Positions 20,163 to 32,245 of a stretch of 64,000 nucleotides of DNA are shown piece by piece. The DNA lies in the NCBI GenBank assembly GCA_933228895.1, contig OW121846.1, positions 82,162,064 to 82,226,063 on the forward strand. Reading direction: 5' to 3'. Position numbers and translations under genes: made by a program. Below the pieces are notes generated by a model. It made no database searches, had not been told where the DNA came from, and saw nothing but the letters and a program-made list of their open reading frames with translations. How positions within the stretch are numbered: position 1 is the stretch's first letter; each line of letters opens with the position of its first letter. The stretch is from Platycnemis pennipes. Its lineage: Eukaryota; Arthropoda; Insecta; Odonata; Platycnemididae.

Positions 20163-23100
20163 CTCGCGGCTGAGCTTAAAGCCACCGAGTGCGTCCACTG
20201 GGTTGCGGATGGTGGGTGGGCCTCTAGATATAGAGGTTAGCTGCAAGATAAGCGAGTTTACTCGTCGAATAAGCAGTCGTGGACAAATAGCGACGGCATT
20301 CCGAGGGCATATTGGTCTATCCTTGTGGGTAAGGTAGGCCTTAAATAATACAGAACCTGTGAAGATGCCGTGACTTGGCGATGGAGGCCGCCAACAATTA
20401 CGCTTCCCATCACCCGAAGGAGAGGGCAGCAGCTCTTCTTCACATGAGTGAAGGTGGAGACCACAGTACAGCGACACTCATTTCACTACAGGCATGGTAA
20501 CATTTACTTTAACGGCTGTAGTACTGCGATGTGGAAGGCAAGGGGAAACCACCACATTATTATCCCGAGGAGTCGCAGCTACTCCACTCTTTCCTTTATT
20601 ATCAAGACGTGATGGCACCCTCTCGAGTAAAATATTCCGGAAGTAAAATAGTCCCCCATTCGGATCTCCGGGCGGGGACTACCCGAGAGAGTACATCAGT
20701 CAAGTGTGATACTCATTTTAGGGTAGGAACGTGGAACGTGCGATCACTTCGGACCTGCGGAAGACTGGAGAACCTGAAGGTGGAAATGCAGAGAATGGAC
20801 CTCGATGTATTGGGAATCAGTGAAATGAGATGGCCCGAAGAAGGAGACTTTTGGAGTGGAAGTTATAGAATTATTCACACCGGATCACTGAATGGTAACG
20901 CTGGAGTAGGCATAATGCTCAGGAAGAGTGCGGGACTGCGTGTGAAGAGCTTCCTGCAATACAGTGAAAAGATTGTAATGGTTAAAATTGAAACTAAGCC
21001 TACAGATACCATTGTGGTGCAAGTTTACGTGCCTACGTCGGACTATCAAGATGAAGAAGTGGAAGACGTCTATGAAGATATCACTGAAGTAATAAAACAG
21101 GTAAGAGGAGAAGAAAACCTAATTATTTTAGGAGACTGCAACGCTGTCGTCGGCGAAGGACAAGATGGAAGAATAATTGGAAAATATGGATTGGGAAACC
21201 AAAACGAAAGAGGAGAAAGACTGCTGGAGTTCTGCGCACAACATAAGTTAGTGGTTACTAACACATTGTTTAAAAATCACAACCGAAGAAAATACACATG
21301 GAAGATGCCAGGAGACAGAGGAAGATTTCAAATAGACTACATTTTAGTGAAGCAGAGGTTCAGGAATCAGGTGAAGGACTGCAAAAGCTACCCGGGTGCA
21401 GACATCGGCAGCGACCATAATTTAGTGATGATGAAATGTCATCTAAAATTCAAGAGATTGAAGAAAACAGTAAAGAACATTTGGCAAGTAGAAAAACTAA
21501 AGGATACTCAAAATCAGCTGGAATTTCAAAAAGCAGTAGAAAACAACATAGGAGAGGACCTGACTGAGAAACCAGTAGAAGAGCGTTGGGAGAACATTAA
21601 ATGTGGACTACAAAAAGCCGCAAAAGAAGTTCTTGGAAGAAGAAAAGTTGTTAAGAAGAAACCATGGATCACGGAAGAAGTCTTAGTGCTGATTGAAGAA
21701 AGAAGAAAGTACAAGAATGCGAAAACTGAAGAAGGGCAGCTTTGCTACAAAAGAATAAGGAACGAAGTAAGTTGCAAAGCCAGGAAAGCTAGAGAAATGT
21801 GGATGAACAATCTGTGCGAAGATGTACGAAACAACCTTACCATTTGAAAGGTGGAAGCTGCCTATAGGATAGTGAGGAACCACTTCAAGGAACGGAGCGC
21901 AAGATGCAATGCTATAAGGGACAAGAATGGAGAACTTTTGATTGAAAATGAAGACAAAGTGAAGAGATGGAAAGAATATCTCGAAGAGTTATACAACGGG
22001 AACGATCTCAGCACGAAACGGATTGAAGAGGAAAGCAAAGTCGAGAAGGATAATATGGGAGCATCAATATTGAGATCGAAAGTCGACGCAGCAGTAAGGG
22101 ACCTTCGGATGAATAAGGCTTCTGGAATTGATGATATACCCGCAGAACTGATAAGGAATGTGGGAGAGAGGTCATTGGCCCAACTTTATAATGTCATCTG
22201 CGACATGTACTCAACAGGAGAAATACCCAGGGTCTTCAAGAAAAACATCATCATTCCTATTCCCAAAAAGAAGAGAGCAGAGAAATGCGAAAATTTTAGG
22301 ACTATAAGCCTGACGACACATGCATCGAAGATATTGACAAGGTTCATCTACAGAAGAATAGAACGAAAAGCAGAGGAGTTCCTGGATGAAGATCAATTCG
22401 GATTCAGGAAAAGTAAGGGTACAAGAGAAGCAATATTGGCCCTTAGGCTGCTTATAGAGAAGAGAATGGAGAAGAACAAACCGACCTTCATTGCATTTGT
22501 GGATTTAGAGAAGACTTTCGACAACATGGATTGGAATTCAATGCTTGATATTCTGAAAGGAATTGGAGTTTCCTACAATGATCGAAGAATTATCCACAGT
22601 TTGTATAAAAACCAAGCAGCTGTGATTAAATCTGGACCCAGCTGTGAAGAAGCAAGAATAAGGAAAGGAGTGAGACAAGGCTGTGCACTGTCTCCCGTAA
22701 TTTTTAATGTTTACATTGAGAGAGCCATCAATGAAGTCAAGGAGAAGTGTTCTGGAGTGAACATCCACGGAGAAACAATCAGCATGCTACGATTCGCTGA
22801 TAACATAGCTCTCATAGCAGAGACAGAGAAGGAGCTGAATAAGATGCTAACAACCATGGAAAGGACAATGGCCAGACATCAGCTGAAGATCAATAAGAAT
22901 AAAACTAAGATATTGGTGTGCAGCAAAAGAGAAGAGGCCAAAACCAACGTTAAACTAGGAAAACAGAAACTGGAAGAGGTGAAAAAGTTCTGTTACCTGG
23001 GAAGCAGAGTAACCAACGATGGACGAAGCAAGAAAGAAATAGTGAGTAGAATAGCCCAGGCAAAGAGGGCATTCTATCAAAAGAAGAATCTACTAATAGC

Positions 23101-23586
23101 TGAAAATACAAGCTTGGAAGTAAGGATGCAATTCATTAAAACGTATATCTGGAGCATGTTCCTTTATGGCAGTGAGGCATGGACGATGACAGTAGCGGAG
23201 AAGAAAAGGGTGGAAGCATTCGAAATATGGTGCTATCGACGAATGATGAAGATAAAATGGATCGACCGAGTGACAAATGAAGAAGTCCTAAGAAGAGTGG
23301 GAGAAAAGAAAAGTCTGCTCAAAACTCTAAAAAGAAGACGGGACAACCTAATCGGCCATGGCATCTTAAGACACGATGGCCTGATGAAGACAATCGTCGA
23401 GGGAAAAGTGAACGGGAAAAATGGAAGAGGCAGGCCTCGTATGAGTTACATGGAGCAGGTCGTAAAGGACGTGAAAGAGAGGAACTACGTTGGTATGAAG
23501 AGGTTGGCCGATAGAAGAATCGAGTGGAGGCCATCAGTGCATCAAACCAATCCTAGGATTGTTGACCCTTGATGATGATGATGATG
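20163..23586 (+). mobile_element. Full-length RTE-clade LINE
   Basis: A 12-bp target duplication, AGCCACTCTTCG, flanks the element at 20151-20162 and 23587-23598. It has a 5' UTR of about 450 bp, one long endonuclease/reverse-transcriptase frame, and a very short 3' UTR ending in TGATGATGATGATG. The TGATG-repeat tail and single ORF are typical of RTE elements. The duplication is intact, so the insertion looks fairly recent, but the ORF carries inactivating changes. Confidence 0.9.
20612..23572 (+). pseudogene. RTE endonuclease-reverse transcriptase, one stop and FADN site
   Basis: I chose the ATG at 20612 (MAPSRVKYSG) because the longer frame begins without an ATG. Domain order: an APE-type endonuclease with GTWNVRSL, GISEMRW, ILGDCNAVVG, IDYILVKQRF and GSDHNLVMM (20720-21450), then a linker, then reverse transcriptase with VDLEKTFDNMDW and RQGCALSPVIFN. 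The catalytic box reads MLRFADNIALIAET where active enzymes have FADD (codon AAC at 22802-22804). An in-frame TGA at 21845-21847 splits the ORF; the frame continues unchanged to TGA at 23570. The product would nick target DNA and copy the RNA at the nick. Both lesions make this copy inactive. Confidence 0.92.
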
Positions 23587-23849
23587 AGCCACTCTTCGAT
23601 AGCATTTTTCCTCCAACTTTTTGTAGGCAAGGAATCTAATTTTCTTGAATGGTAAGATGCATTACAATTTTTAAAAAAGGTCTTTTTCTGATCAAAATGT
23701 GCAGGAATTCAGATTAATGCTACAGAATACTAACTAGGAAAATATATTCAGTGCCCTTTCATTTGAAGATAGTTTCTCCTTTTGTTATGACACTTATCTG
23801 AATATTTTTCATGTTGCATTCCTAGTATTAATTAAAAAAATCAAAGATA

Positions 23850-25196
23850 GTGCCCAATTCCAAACCTTGGATTACAGATGATATCCGTATTTTATCACGA
23901 GACCTCAAAAAGATGGCATCTTCATTGCGATTCACTGAAGATAAGAAACAGGTTGAGGAATATCGTGTACTTAAAAATCAATACCATAAGATACTACAAA
24001 CAGCAAATAGAACATACAATGATGATATACTATTAAATTGTAACAATAAGTCAAAAGCTGCATGGAAAATAATTAATAATATAAAAGTGAAGACAAAAAA
24101 TACTGTTTTACCAACTCTGATTAATGCCCAAAACTATTTGCCACTGGCACTTCAGTTTAATCATCACTTTACTTCCCTTAAAGCACCCTCTCAGGTATCA
24201 ACAAATTTCCTCCAGCCTCTCATTGGATCATCCATTTTCATCAGCCCCTGTGTGGAATCTGAGCTGTTTAAAATTATTAAATCTTTTCAGGGCAAAGTAA
24301 GCTGCGGCCCAGATGAAATACCCAGTAAATTGATTTTTCATAGCCTTGACCTAGTTAAGGAACCAATGTTATTCCTCATCAATTGGTTCAAGGAATCTTC
24401 CCAGCTCAGCTTAAAATCTCTTAAAGTATCCCAATTTATGAAAACAAAGGCTCGTATGATGATTTCGACAACTACAGTCCAATTGCTATCCAAAATGCTT
24501 TCTCAAAAATATTTGAAAAATTTCTACATAATAGACACTAACCTCCTTCATAGAAAGACTAGCATACTCTCTCAATTTTAACACGGCTTCTGAAAGGGAA
24601 GATCTACCCTATCTGCCACTTGTGAAGCAGTCTACACTGCTTTGAAGTCCCTTGACTATAAAAACGAGACTATAGGATTATTTTTTGATATATCCTAAGC
24701 GTTCGATTGTGTTAACCATCAAATACTTCTGAGGAAGCTTGAAAGACTGGAAATCAGAGGGGAACCAAACAAATGGATTGGCTCTTTCCTCAGTGATCGC
24801 TCATAGATTGTATCAGTCAATGTCAATGGAATGAAATATACCTCCCCTCCTCAAAATCGCCCTGGGTGTTCCACAGAGATCCTTATTAGGACCACCTCTC
24901 TTCCTGCTATACATAAATGATCTCCCTCTGGCCATCAGCAATATTAACGGCCTCACCCCAATCCTTTATGCCGAAGTCACTAATGTCATATATCTGACCC
25001 ATCATATCCCAACCTTATTGAAAAAGCAAACAGAGCCACAGAGAATATTAGGAACTGGTGGCAAGATAATGGACTACACATAAATGCAAATAAAACCCAA
25101 ATGTCAAAATTCTCCTATTGCAATAATGTAAAAGAGAGCTGCGTAGTTAAAGTAGGTAATCAGCCTATTATGCAAACCTCTCAGGTAAAATTCCTT
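23850..25196 (+). pseudogene. Decayed Jockey-type LINE reverse transcriptase
   Basis: The first block (23850-24581) reads KPWITDDIRILSRDLKK and later GKVSCGPDEIPSKLI, matching the linker and start of Jockey/CR1-type reverse transcriptase. After frameshifts, the DNA still gives GRSTLSATCEAVYTALKSL, the F-D-x-S-x-A-F-D motif with a stop inside (24690-24710), GVPQ followed by LGPPLFLLYINDLP (24870-24925), and a degraded YADDT-equivalent (YAEVTNV). The copy ends abruptly at 25196, where a CCCTGATAGAAATAAAC end and a palindromic array begin. Many stops and shifts show that it is old. Confidence 0.82.
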
Positions 25197-25495
25197 CCCT
25201 GATAGAAATAAACTCCTCCATGGTGGGTAGGCCTACCCTCCAGTGAGGGTAGTCGGATGGTAGTGCTACCCACCGCCTACCCTCCATGGAGGACGGAGCA
25301 TATTTTAGAACATTGGAGGGTAGGCCCTACCATCCACAGAGGGTAGGACTACCCTCTATGGTGGGTAGGGCTACCCTCAATGGAGGGTAGGGCTACCCTC
25401 AATGGTGGGTAGGGCTACCATCCATGGAGGATAGAGCTACCCTCCGTCGAGTGTAGATGAAGGGGAGGGCTACTATCTGTGTAGTGTAGGGAAAG
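25197..25495. repeat. Palindromic array behind a CCC-type terminus (element D, one end)
   Basis: Starting with CCCTGATAGAAATAAAC, which resembles the end of element C (CCCTGGTGAAAATAAAC), the region becomes about ten repeats of a 20-24 bp unit. The unit's consensus, CTACCCTCCATGGAGGGTAG, is a self-palindrome. Units are imperfect and some are inverted. I could not find the matching right end, so this may be a truncated CCC-TIR element. Confidence 0.7.
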
Positions 25496-25924
25496 GGTAA
25501 TGCTATCCTTCAAATCTAGGTTTCACATCATATACAGAGTAGTACATATATTTCGAAAGTGTAATAACGTATTTGCATTAATCCTGATTCTTCAGGAAGT
25601 GGTACACTACGTCACCAAGAGCAATGGAGAAATATCCAATACAACACTTCCACGAACTGTTAGTGCATTCCCCTTCCCTTATTATTTCCCTTAGCATTCA
25701 ATAGCATATATATTTTTCTCACGCCACAACTAATGTGACAAGTTTAATGAAACACTAGAGGCTGTGGTTAAAAATAAAACATTTATTCATTTTCCACAGT
25801 AAATGCGGGTCACAGAATTGTCATACTCCCTGCACATTCACTCCCTGCCCTGAAACAAAAGAACAGAAATATTGTACACTATGCCATATAAAATAAATAA
25901 CAGTAGCAGTAATCAAGGTAGACT

Positions 25925-25972
25925 ACCTGGGTGGTTACTATTTTGCCCAACCCAAAAAAAAACCACCCAGGT
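25925..25972. repeat. Hairpin, 12-bp arms
   Basis: ACCTGGGTGGTT at 25925-25936 and its exact reverse complement at 25961-25972 are separated by 24 bases that include an A-run. Role unknown. Confidence 0.7.
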
Positions 25973-26743
25973 GTTTAAAAGAAAAACATTAAAAAAACAA
26001 TAAAACCTGATGAGCACAATTCTTATTTTATAGGAATGAATAAATCTTGTGTTGAGTTTAAATTAAATTAACTTTTAATAATGTCTTTAAAAAATACAAA
26101 TTTAATAGAATTCTCTAACTTGAATCACTAAGAAATTTTAAAGGGAGTTTAATATTAATATGACAAACAGAATCACCTCCTATGACAAAAATTAATATCT
26201 TTAATCATACAGACATTAAACTTAATGAAGTAAAATGTTTCTTCATAGTGTACACATGAATTTAAGTAGGGTTCATATCATCATACAAAATGTCACACTC
26301 TTTCTACTCTTCCTTAACATAAATAACACACACATTAATAGAATTTTCTATCTTGGATAGGCTATTTATATTGACTAGAGTTTTGGTTATATTTTTTTGA
26401 TGTATCTGATCTAACATGGCAAATAAAGCATTATTATTGTTATAGTATATATTGCGAAGCATAGGAAATATTTGTATTCTGAACTGTATAGCTCTAGTGA
26501 ATTTTCTTTTTCAATCTTGTGGTTCCACAAAGTGAAGCCTCAAACGTTGAACCATCTAGTGAATATGTATCAATAATAGCCTATGAAAACTATCAAAGTT
26601 AAAAAAGTCTCCTCCGTTAAACATGGTATTAATATGATAACACAGAAAGAAAAAGCACGAGCCAAATCCACAAAAATAAACTTTACTACAACCCAGGTTT
26701 CACTGTATTACAGCATCGTCAGCACCTGATGGTATTAATAGTC
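25973..26743. other. Non-coding AT-rich DNA
   Basis: Nothing recognised beyond short A-rich tracts. Confidence 0.4.
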
Positions 26744-26751
26744 ATTTTATT

Positions 26752-27110
26752 TAGGGATGGGTCGGTTCGGTTCTTCGGTTCTCGGTTCCACCGGTTCTTG
26801 AGCTTAGAACCGGAACCGAGGCCAAAAATATTCGGTACCGAAATAATTGGCGCGAAAACCAGTTTGAAACCTACTCACACTCCGAAAGTGGAGGCTTCAC
26901 ATTAAAACCTGGTGAAATAGTGTACTTAGATGCTTCAAAGTCGCGAATTATTCTAATTCAGTCTCTGAAAATGATTATTGATTACCTTATCTTACCATTG
27001 AGCAATGCAAAGTAAGTGGTAAATTAAGAACCGGAACCGAGAATCGGAACCGAGAACCGAAGTTAAGAACCGAACCGGAACCGAAAAAAAGTGGAACCGA
27101 CCCATCCCTA
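26752..27110. mobile_element. hAT-type MITE
   Basis: A 359-bp element with terminal repeats beginning TAGGGATGGGTCGGTTC and an internal array of CGGTTC/GAACCG motifs. It is flanked by a perfect 8-bp duplication, ATTTTATT (26744-26751 and 27111-27118). It has no coding capacity and is a typical non-autonomous hAT derivative. Confidence 0.92.
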
Positions 27111-27256
27111 ATTTTATTGGCTCCAGGGCATCCTGCTCACGGAGTCCTCTGCTACTGTGCAGCATTGTTTGAACTTCCCATGATTATGGGCCAACTTAAC
27201 AACACGCTTTTTAAAATTATACAAAGGGTTTATAAATGAATTAACTGAATAAATAT

Positions 27257-27371
27257 ACCTCCAATACTAGTTAATACTCCAATACTAGTTAATACCTCCA
27301 ATACTAGTTAATACCTCCAATACTAGTTAATACCTCCAATACTAGTTAATACCTCCAATACTAGTTAATAA
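27257..27371. repeat. 19-bp minisatellite, six copies
   Basis: The unit CCAATACTAGTTAATACCT repeats at 27261, 27279, 27298, 27317, 27336 and 27355. One unit is a base shorter. The copies are otherwise near-identical. Confidence 0.9.
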
Positions 27372-27688
27372 GCTTTATTGGAGTGTATGGTCTACATTGA
27401 AGCATCGGTAGCACTATCTTGTGGCAGGTAGAGGAAAGAGTTTGATGTCACACATATGATTTAATGGCATGCAATAGTTTGCCATCGCATTTTTGGGCTT
27501 TTGAATTTTTTCACTTTTTAATTAATGAGGAAAAATACTTAAGGTCACTTTAAAATCGAGCGGCTTAAAGTACATACTACAGATGTTATAAACTTCGATC
27601 AAGACAATGAAAAAATAATAGGAAACTACCCTATTGAGACCTAGCTGTTATATATCCTTCAAAAATTAACTTTGGGATCAGGAATTGT
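27372..27688. other. Non-coding spacer
   Basis: Nothing recognised. Confidence 0.4.
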
Positions 27689-27770
27689 GGGTGGTGTGAT
27701 GGTCTTCGCATTGGTTTAGCAAGCCAAAGGTCTGTAGTTTGTCTCTCGGTCCAGGAAACAATTATCCTAT
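27689..27770 (+). mobile_element. Decayed tRNA-derived SINE head
   Basis: The stretch GGTGGTGTGATGGTCTTCGC, followed by GGTTTAGCAAGCCAAAGGTC and then GTTTGTCTCTCGGTCCAGG, has the A-box, anticodon-arm and B-box layout of a tRNA-like SINE head. The B-box (expected GGTTCGAATCTC) is clearly mutated. The tail is not defined. Confidence 0.5.
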
Positions 27771-28821
27771 CACAATTTTCATTGCACCTGCTAGCTGTGT
27801 GCACCGACCATGTAACATCATGCAGTAACCATATTTTTACTCACCTCTTTGGGATTATTGATTAGTTCTCTGTAACTTATTTGTGCACAACCACACTCAA
27901 AGCTCCCCAGATCTTTTTTAGGTGAAGGCATTGGGTCTTCCACGTGGCAACATCAATCAGAAGCCCTGAAGATGAAGTGCCCTTCAAAATGTTTGATAAA
28001 ATGGAGCCCCTGATGTGGAAGACCCAAGAAGCCTTTACTCCTATGCATTCATCATTCTTATTGAAAAGATGTGTTGCTGATTTACTCCATGATGTTTTAA
28101 CTCTGTATTTAATTTTATCCACAGGTAATTATGCTGAAGGGCCTCTTTGAGAATACATCACATGCACACAGGCTATTCAGGAAAGACATATCCTAATTTT
28201 TACAAAAACTATAGGGTAGCATATATATTTTTCTACACTGTTGGTGAAAAATGTTTTATGCCAAAGAAGAAACAATTTATAATTACTAATAAGTATAATG
28301 TTTTTTATGTTTCCTTTTGATATGAATCCAAGTCAATTTCATGGGTACAATTTTGTGATTTGTAATGAAATACTCATGAACAAAGTGACATTAGTCAAGG
28401 TAGTATGTAATTGATGTAGCATTAGTAGAAGCTGTTTTCAGTGACATTATGCTTATTTGATTACCAATGCAATCGCAAACTAGCATTCATCAATTATATG
28501 ATGAAAATTTCATGAAGCTAAGGCATTTTAAAATTTTTGTGTATATCGTTGAAACAATGGAAACCTACATTTGATGTTTTACAGTTTAAATATTTTCTGT
28601 ACAAACATTTGTTGAATGATTTACGAAGTATTTGTTCTCTGAGGTGGGTGAGTGACTGGCAGTTATGTAATGGTTCAATTTTTTGTAGACCTGTGTCTTT
28701 TGTATCTTCAGTTAACAAGCTGTATGTTAACTTAATGAGTCAAATAAATCTGTGATAGAGAAAAACAATTATTCTTCAAATGCATCCTCAACATGAAATT
28801 TCTTTCATAATCTTACTGAGT
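27771..28821. other. Non-coding DNA with a small imperfect inverted repeat
   Basis: TTGGGTCTTCCACGTGG near 27930 recurs inverted near 28010-28027, which may be a small foldback remnant. Nothing else recognised. Confidence 0.35.
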
Positions 28822-28823
28822 TA

Positions 28824-29181
28824 CCCTGGTGAAAATAAACTATGGTGTGCTTAGAATGTGACAAAAGTGTGATTACAGTGTGCGTGCACCGTGACAAAAG
28901 CGTAAATTGGGACTCAAAAGCGTGCAGAAAGCGTGATAGACACTGTGACTAATAGCCTTGTACAGTATGCTGCACATTGTGGTCACACTGTCCATCATGC
29001 TTTGAAGGCAGTGTGTGTACACTGTGACTAATAGCCTTGTACAGTGTGCAGAACATTGTGGCCACACTGTCCATCACACTTTGAAGGGAGCACACAGTGT
29101 ACATACACTGTAACTAATACACTTGCACAGTGTGATACACATTGTTGTCACACTGTCTGTCACGGTTTATTTTCACCAGGG
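28824..29181. mobile_element. CCC-TIR DNA element C with internal tandem repeats
   Basis: The ends are CCCTGGTGAAAATAAAC and its reverse complement, flanked by TA at 28822-28823 and 29182-29183. The 358-bp body is mainly about three copies of an 80-90 bp unit. Each unit contains CACTGTGACTAATA, a CACATTGTGG-like near-palindrome and CACACTGTCCATCA. No coding capacity. TA duplication alone would also fit Tc1/mariner, but the terminus resembles elements A and B. Confidence 0.82.
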
Positions 29182-29183
29182 TA

Positions 29184-31131
29184 TTGTTATATTAGGGAGG
29201 AAAAACTATGGTAGACGAAAGTTAGACGAAGTTACATATCATGTTTATAACACTGTTGATATTTGGATTTACATAAGGATGTGAAAACCTTAAAATTTTG
29301 ATTGAGTAAAGATATCCAAATTCATTCACTTAACTGGATTAGGGTAACTTTTGTCTTTTTTGCCCATATAAATGAACTTGGTCATTCATGTTATTATGAT
29401 GTCTTGCAACTTTCTACCATTAATAATGGGAGCAAACATATAAAACTCTCAGGTCCTCCACAAAGCCATGTGAAAATGTGTAGTATTCATTGAAATGAAA
29501 ATTCAGTTTACTTTCCCGATTGTCTTTAGTCACCTTCAGCAATCATAAGGCATTCTTAAGGCAGCAGATGAAGAAAGGTGTCATTAATATGTGTACGCTC
29601 GAGTTATTTTACTCTATTTACTTTAAATTAAGTATCACTCTAATTTAAATTACTTAATGTTGGAGGTTGAGGAATGTGAGGAGGGAGGGGAGTATAGGAC
29701 TGGGGTCTTGAGAGGTAATACACCTTTACAACAGAAAAAATGACCATATATGGGGCAAGTCTGTATTTTTATTGACAATTTTTGTTGATAAATTACATGA
29801 CTGTTTTTGTTGATATGAGTCGCTAACGACTGGTTGTCACCTTTATTGACTGACCGGAAATGTTGACTATTTAGATATGAGAAATTTTAGACGTTCACAA
29901 TAATAACCCAGAGCCAGTCAAATTTTTTGACTCAATTTCCTACGCAAATACTCAACACTGTAAGTAACAATTGAAAACTGATTAGCGAGGGTAGTACGAT
30001 TTGTGTATTTATTAGCTACCAAGACACCATAAACATTATGAATAAAACCCCTTGTGGTTTTCATAAGCTTCCTATGGTCTATTGGGGTGACGGTGGCAAC
30101 AGGTGAGCAATTAATTGCTCATGCAGGTGAAACCTTATCTTTGGTCAGAATCTGGAACAGGATACTTATATTTTACACTTGTACATTGACGTATGGTCTA
30201 GATGATAAAGAAAACCCTCAATACCTTTTAATCTCGAGGTTGCCATGGAGAAATGAAAAAAGAGAGAGTTGTTGTTGATTTTGACGGTTGGACAGAAAGG
30301 AAAGAAAGTTCTTGAATTTGTACATAGAAAATAAAGAAAAGAAACAATAAATTGTAAGTGGTGTTCTGGAAATTAATTCAACCGCTGCTATATGATAACA
30401 TGCATCCAGTAACCTAGCGAATCAAAAATGGCTCTAGTTACACACCTGATACGTCTGGAGGCAAACTGCTGGCTCACAGAAAGTCTGTAGTTTCACCCGA
30501 CACTTCATTGATACCCTCCTTCAGCCAGAAAACATAAGGTGACTAACACTTGATACATGATGATAGTTAAGATAGAAATTGGTGTGAATATCAGCAGTAC
30601 AATTTTATGATTTCTTTCAGTGTGAAAAGGAACATGGCAATAAAAATCATCATGAACACATCTTATTTGATTTGTTACAATGCCAAGATTGCGTGAACAG
30701 GTATTCTTTTTAACTACGGAATTAACTCAAATATACTTTTAGTTAATTCCACAATTATGGGGTGTACATATTAAATTTTGAAATGAAATTCCTTAAAATA
30801 CTTTTCCTTAAATATGTCATATTCTTTGACAGTATGCATGGAGCTCTATTCCATGTTGCTTTGATTTATCATAAAATGATAATGACAAAAGAATTATATA
30901 CTGCAGTAGCCCTGCATTGCTGGTTATTTTCACTCACTTGTGAGTGAACGCTTAATCAGGAGAGACTTTTTATTTTTAGCTCTGTTTCAAGAATACTGCT
31001 CAAATATAAAGGCAAAATTTTTATTAACTCAGAAATGTTTTATAAACTCATCATCTACTAACTCAAACAAATGATATGAATCATGAAGATTCTTCACTTT
31101 ACTCTCATATGTACAGTGTCTTTACTCTCTT
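29184..31131. other. Non-coding AT-rich DNA
   Basis: No coding similarity. A short inverted repeat, GGAATTAACT/AGTTAATTCC, occurs near 30718-30757. Otherwise nothing recognised. Confidence 0.4.
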
Positions 31132-31229
31132 TTGTACAGTGTCTTTTGGACAAATAAAATATATTATTATATTATTATTATGCTAAATACCATTCTCTGC
31201 AGAGGGTTTCTCATTGGTAGTTTCAATCA

Positions 31230-32079
31230 CCAACAATATCTCCACTACAATAGTTGCCACCCTATTCACACCAAGCGCTCCATTCCTAACTGCCTTTCCA
31301 TCTGCAGACACAGAATTTGCAGTGACACCTCTTCCCTCAACAAATACTTAAATAATCTTCATTCTGCTCTCTGCAAATGCGGATATCCTGAAAAGCTCCT
31401 CCACAAGAAAATCCTCCCCCACTCTTCCAAATACATTCCAAAAGACAGACCTCCATATTCAGACACTGGACTGAATATATGCACCACTTTCTTCCCCGGT
31501 TCCCACAAACTCAAAACCATTCTTAAGGACCTCTTTCCCATTCTGAAAAACAGCGACATCACTTCTTCTCTCCTTCCTCGTTGCCCCTCCACTTCCTACA
31601 GACGGCCACCGAACTTAAAAAATATTCTCAAGTCCACGAACCCTCTCTATCGCACTTCTGATTCTCCTCCCCCACGGCCTTCTCCATGCAATCGTCCCAG
31701 ATGTAAAACCTGTCCTTTAATGCGGTCCGCACCTACATCTCCACACCCCCTCATCACTTCTTTCCCCTCCTCCCAAGCTACTTGCCAGTCCAAAAATATT
31801 GTGTACCTTCTGACCTGTAATTTTTGTCCCGCGTTTTACGTTGGCGAATGCACTACACCCTTGGCAATCCATATGAATAATCATCAATCTTCCACAAAAT
31901 CCGCCATATTTTCATCATTTCCAATCCCTATACACACTCCTTCCCACGGCCTCCCTTTTGATAAATGCTTTTCCCTCTCAATACTTGAATCCCTACTGGA
32001 CCATGCTAGCAAAATAGAGGTCAGGACTCGTAGAATGCTTTTATTTGGGCTCTCCGTGCATTTGAGAAGCCCGGATTGA
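31230..32079 (+). pseudogene. Penelope-like element, RT tail and GIY-YIG endonuclease
   Basis: The frame carries two hallmarks of Penelope-like elements. The first is the post-RT segment HPIHTKRSIPNCLSICRHR, followed by KCGYPEKLL. The second is the C-terminal GIY-YIG endonuclease, whose core reads NIVYLLTCNFCPAFYVGE. The following helix reads TPLAIHMNNH, where the family has LxxRxxxH, so the catalytic Arg is replaced by His. The reverse transcriptase proper is missing upstream, so this is a 5'-truncated copy, the common state for these elements. The frame stops at 32077-32079, and the 3' UTR leads into a hammerhead-like stem-loop. Confidence 0.85.
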
Positions 32080-32202
32080 ATGTACAGCATTAATCACCCC
32101 CCCCAGTCTCATCCCTCACCCCTCTTCCTTCCTTCCAATTGCCTTCACACCCTCTCCCTCCCCTCCAACTGCCTTCACACCCTCGCCGCACACTTCAGTT
32201 CC

Positions 32203-32245
32203 TCTCCAGCTGACGAAGACTGCAGAGGCAGTCGAAAGCTTCAAC
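32203..32245 (+). ncRNA. Hammerhead-like stem-loop in Penelope-like 3' region
   Basis: CTGACGA (32210-32216), one extra A, a perfect 6-bp stem GACTGC/GCAGTC with an AGAG loop, then GAAA (32234-32237) closely follow the CUGANGA-stem II-GAAA core of hammerhead ribozymes. Such ribozymes are known in Penelope-like elements. The extra A next to stem II and the lack of an obvious stem III and cleavage triplet argue that this copy is inactive or only a relic. Confidence 0.5.

Noticed and set aside
25197..25932. A complete fourth CCC-TIR element ending at CTACCTGGG (25932)
   Set aside because: The proposed right end matches element A's terminus rather than the CCCTGATAG left end, and the flanks show no 2-bp duplication.
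31359..31592. Minus-strand Arg/Gly-rich open frame
   Set aside because: Antisense shadow of the Penelope-like ORF.
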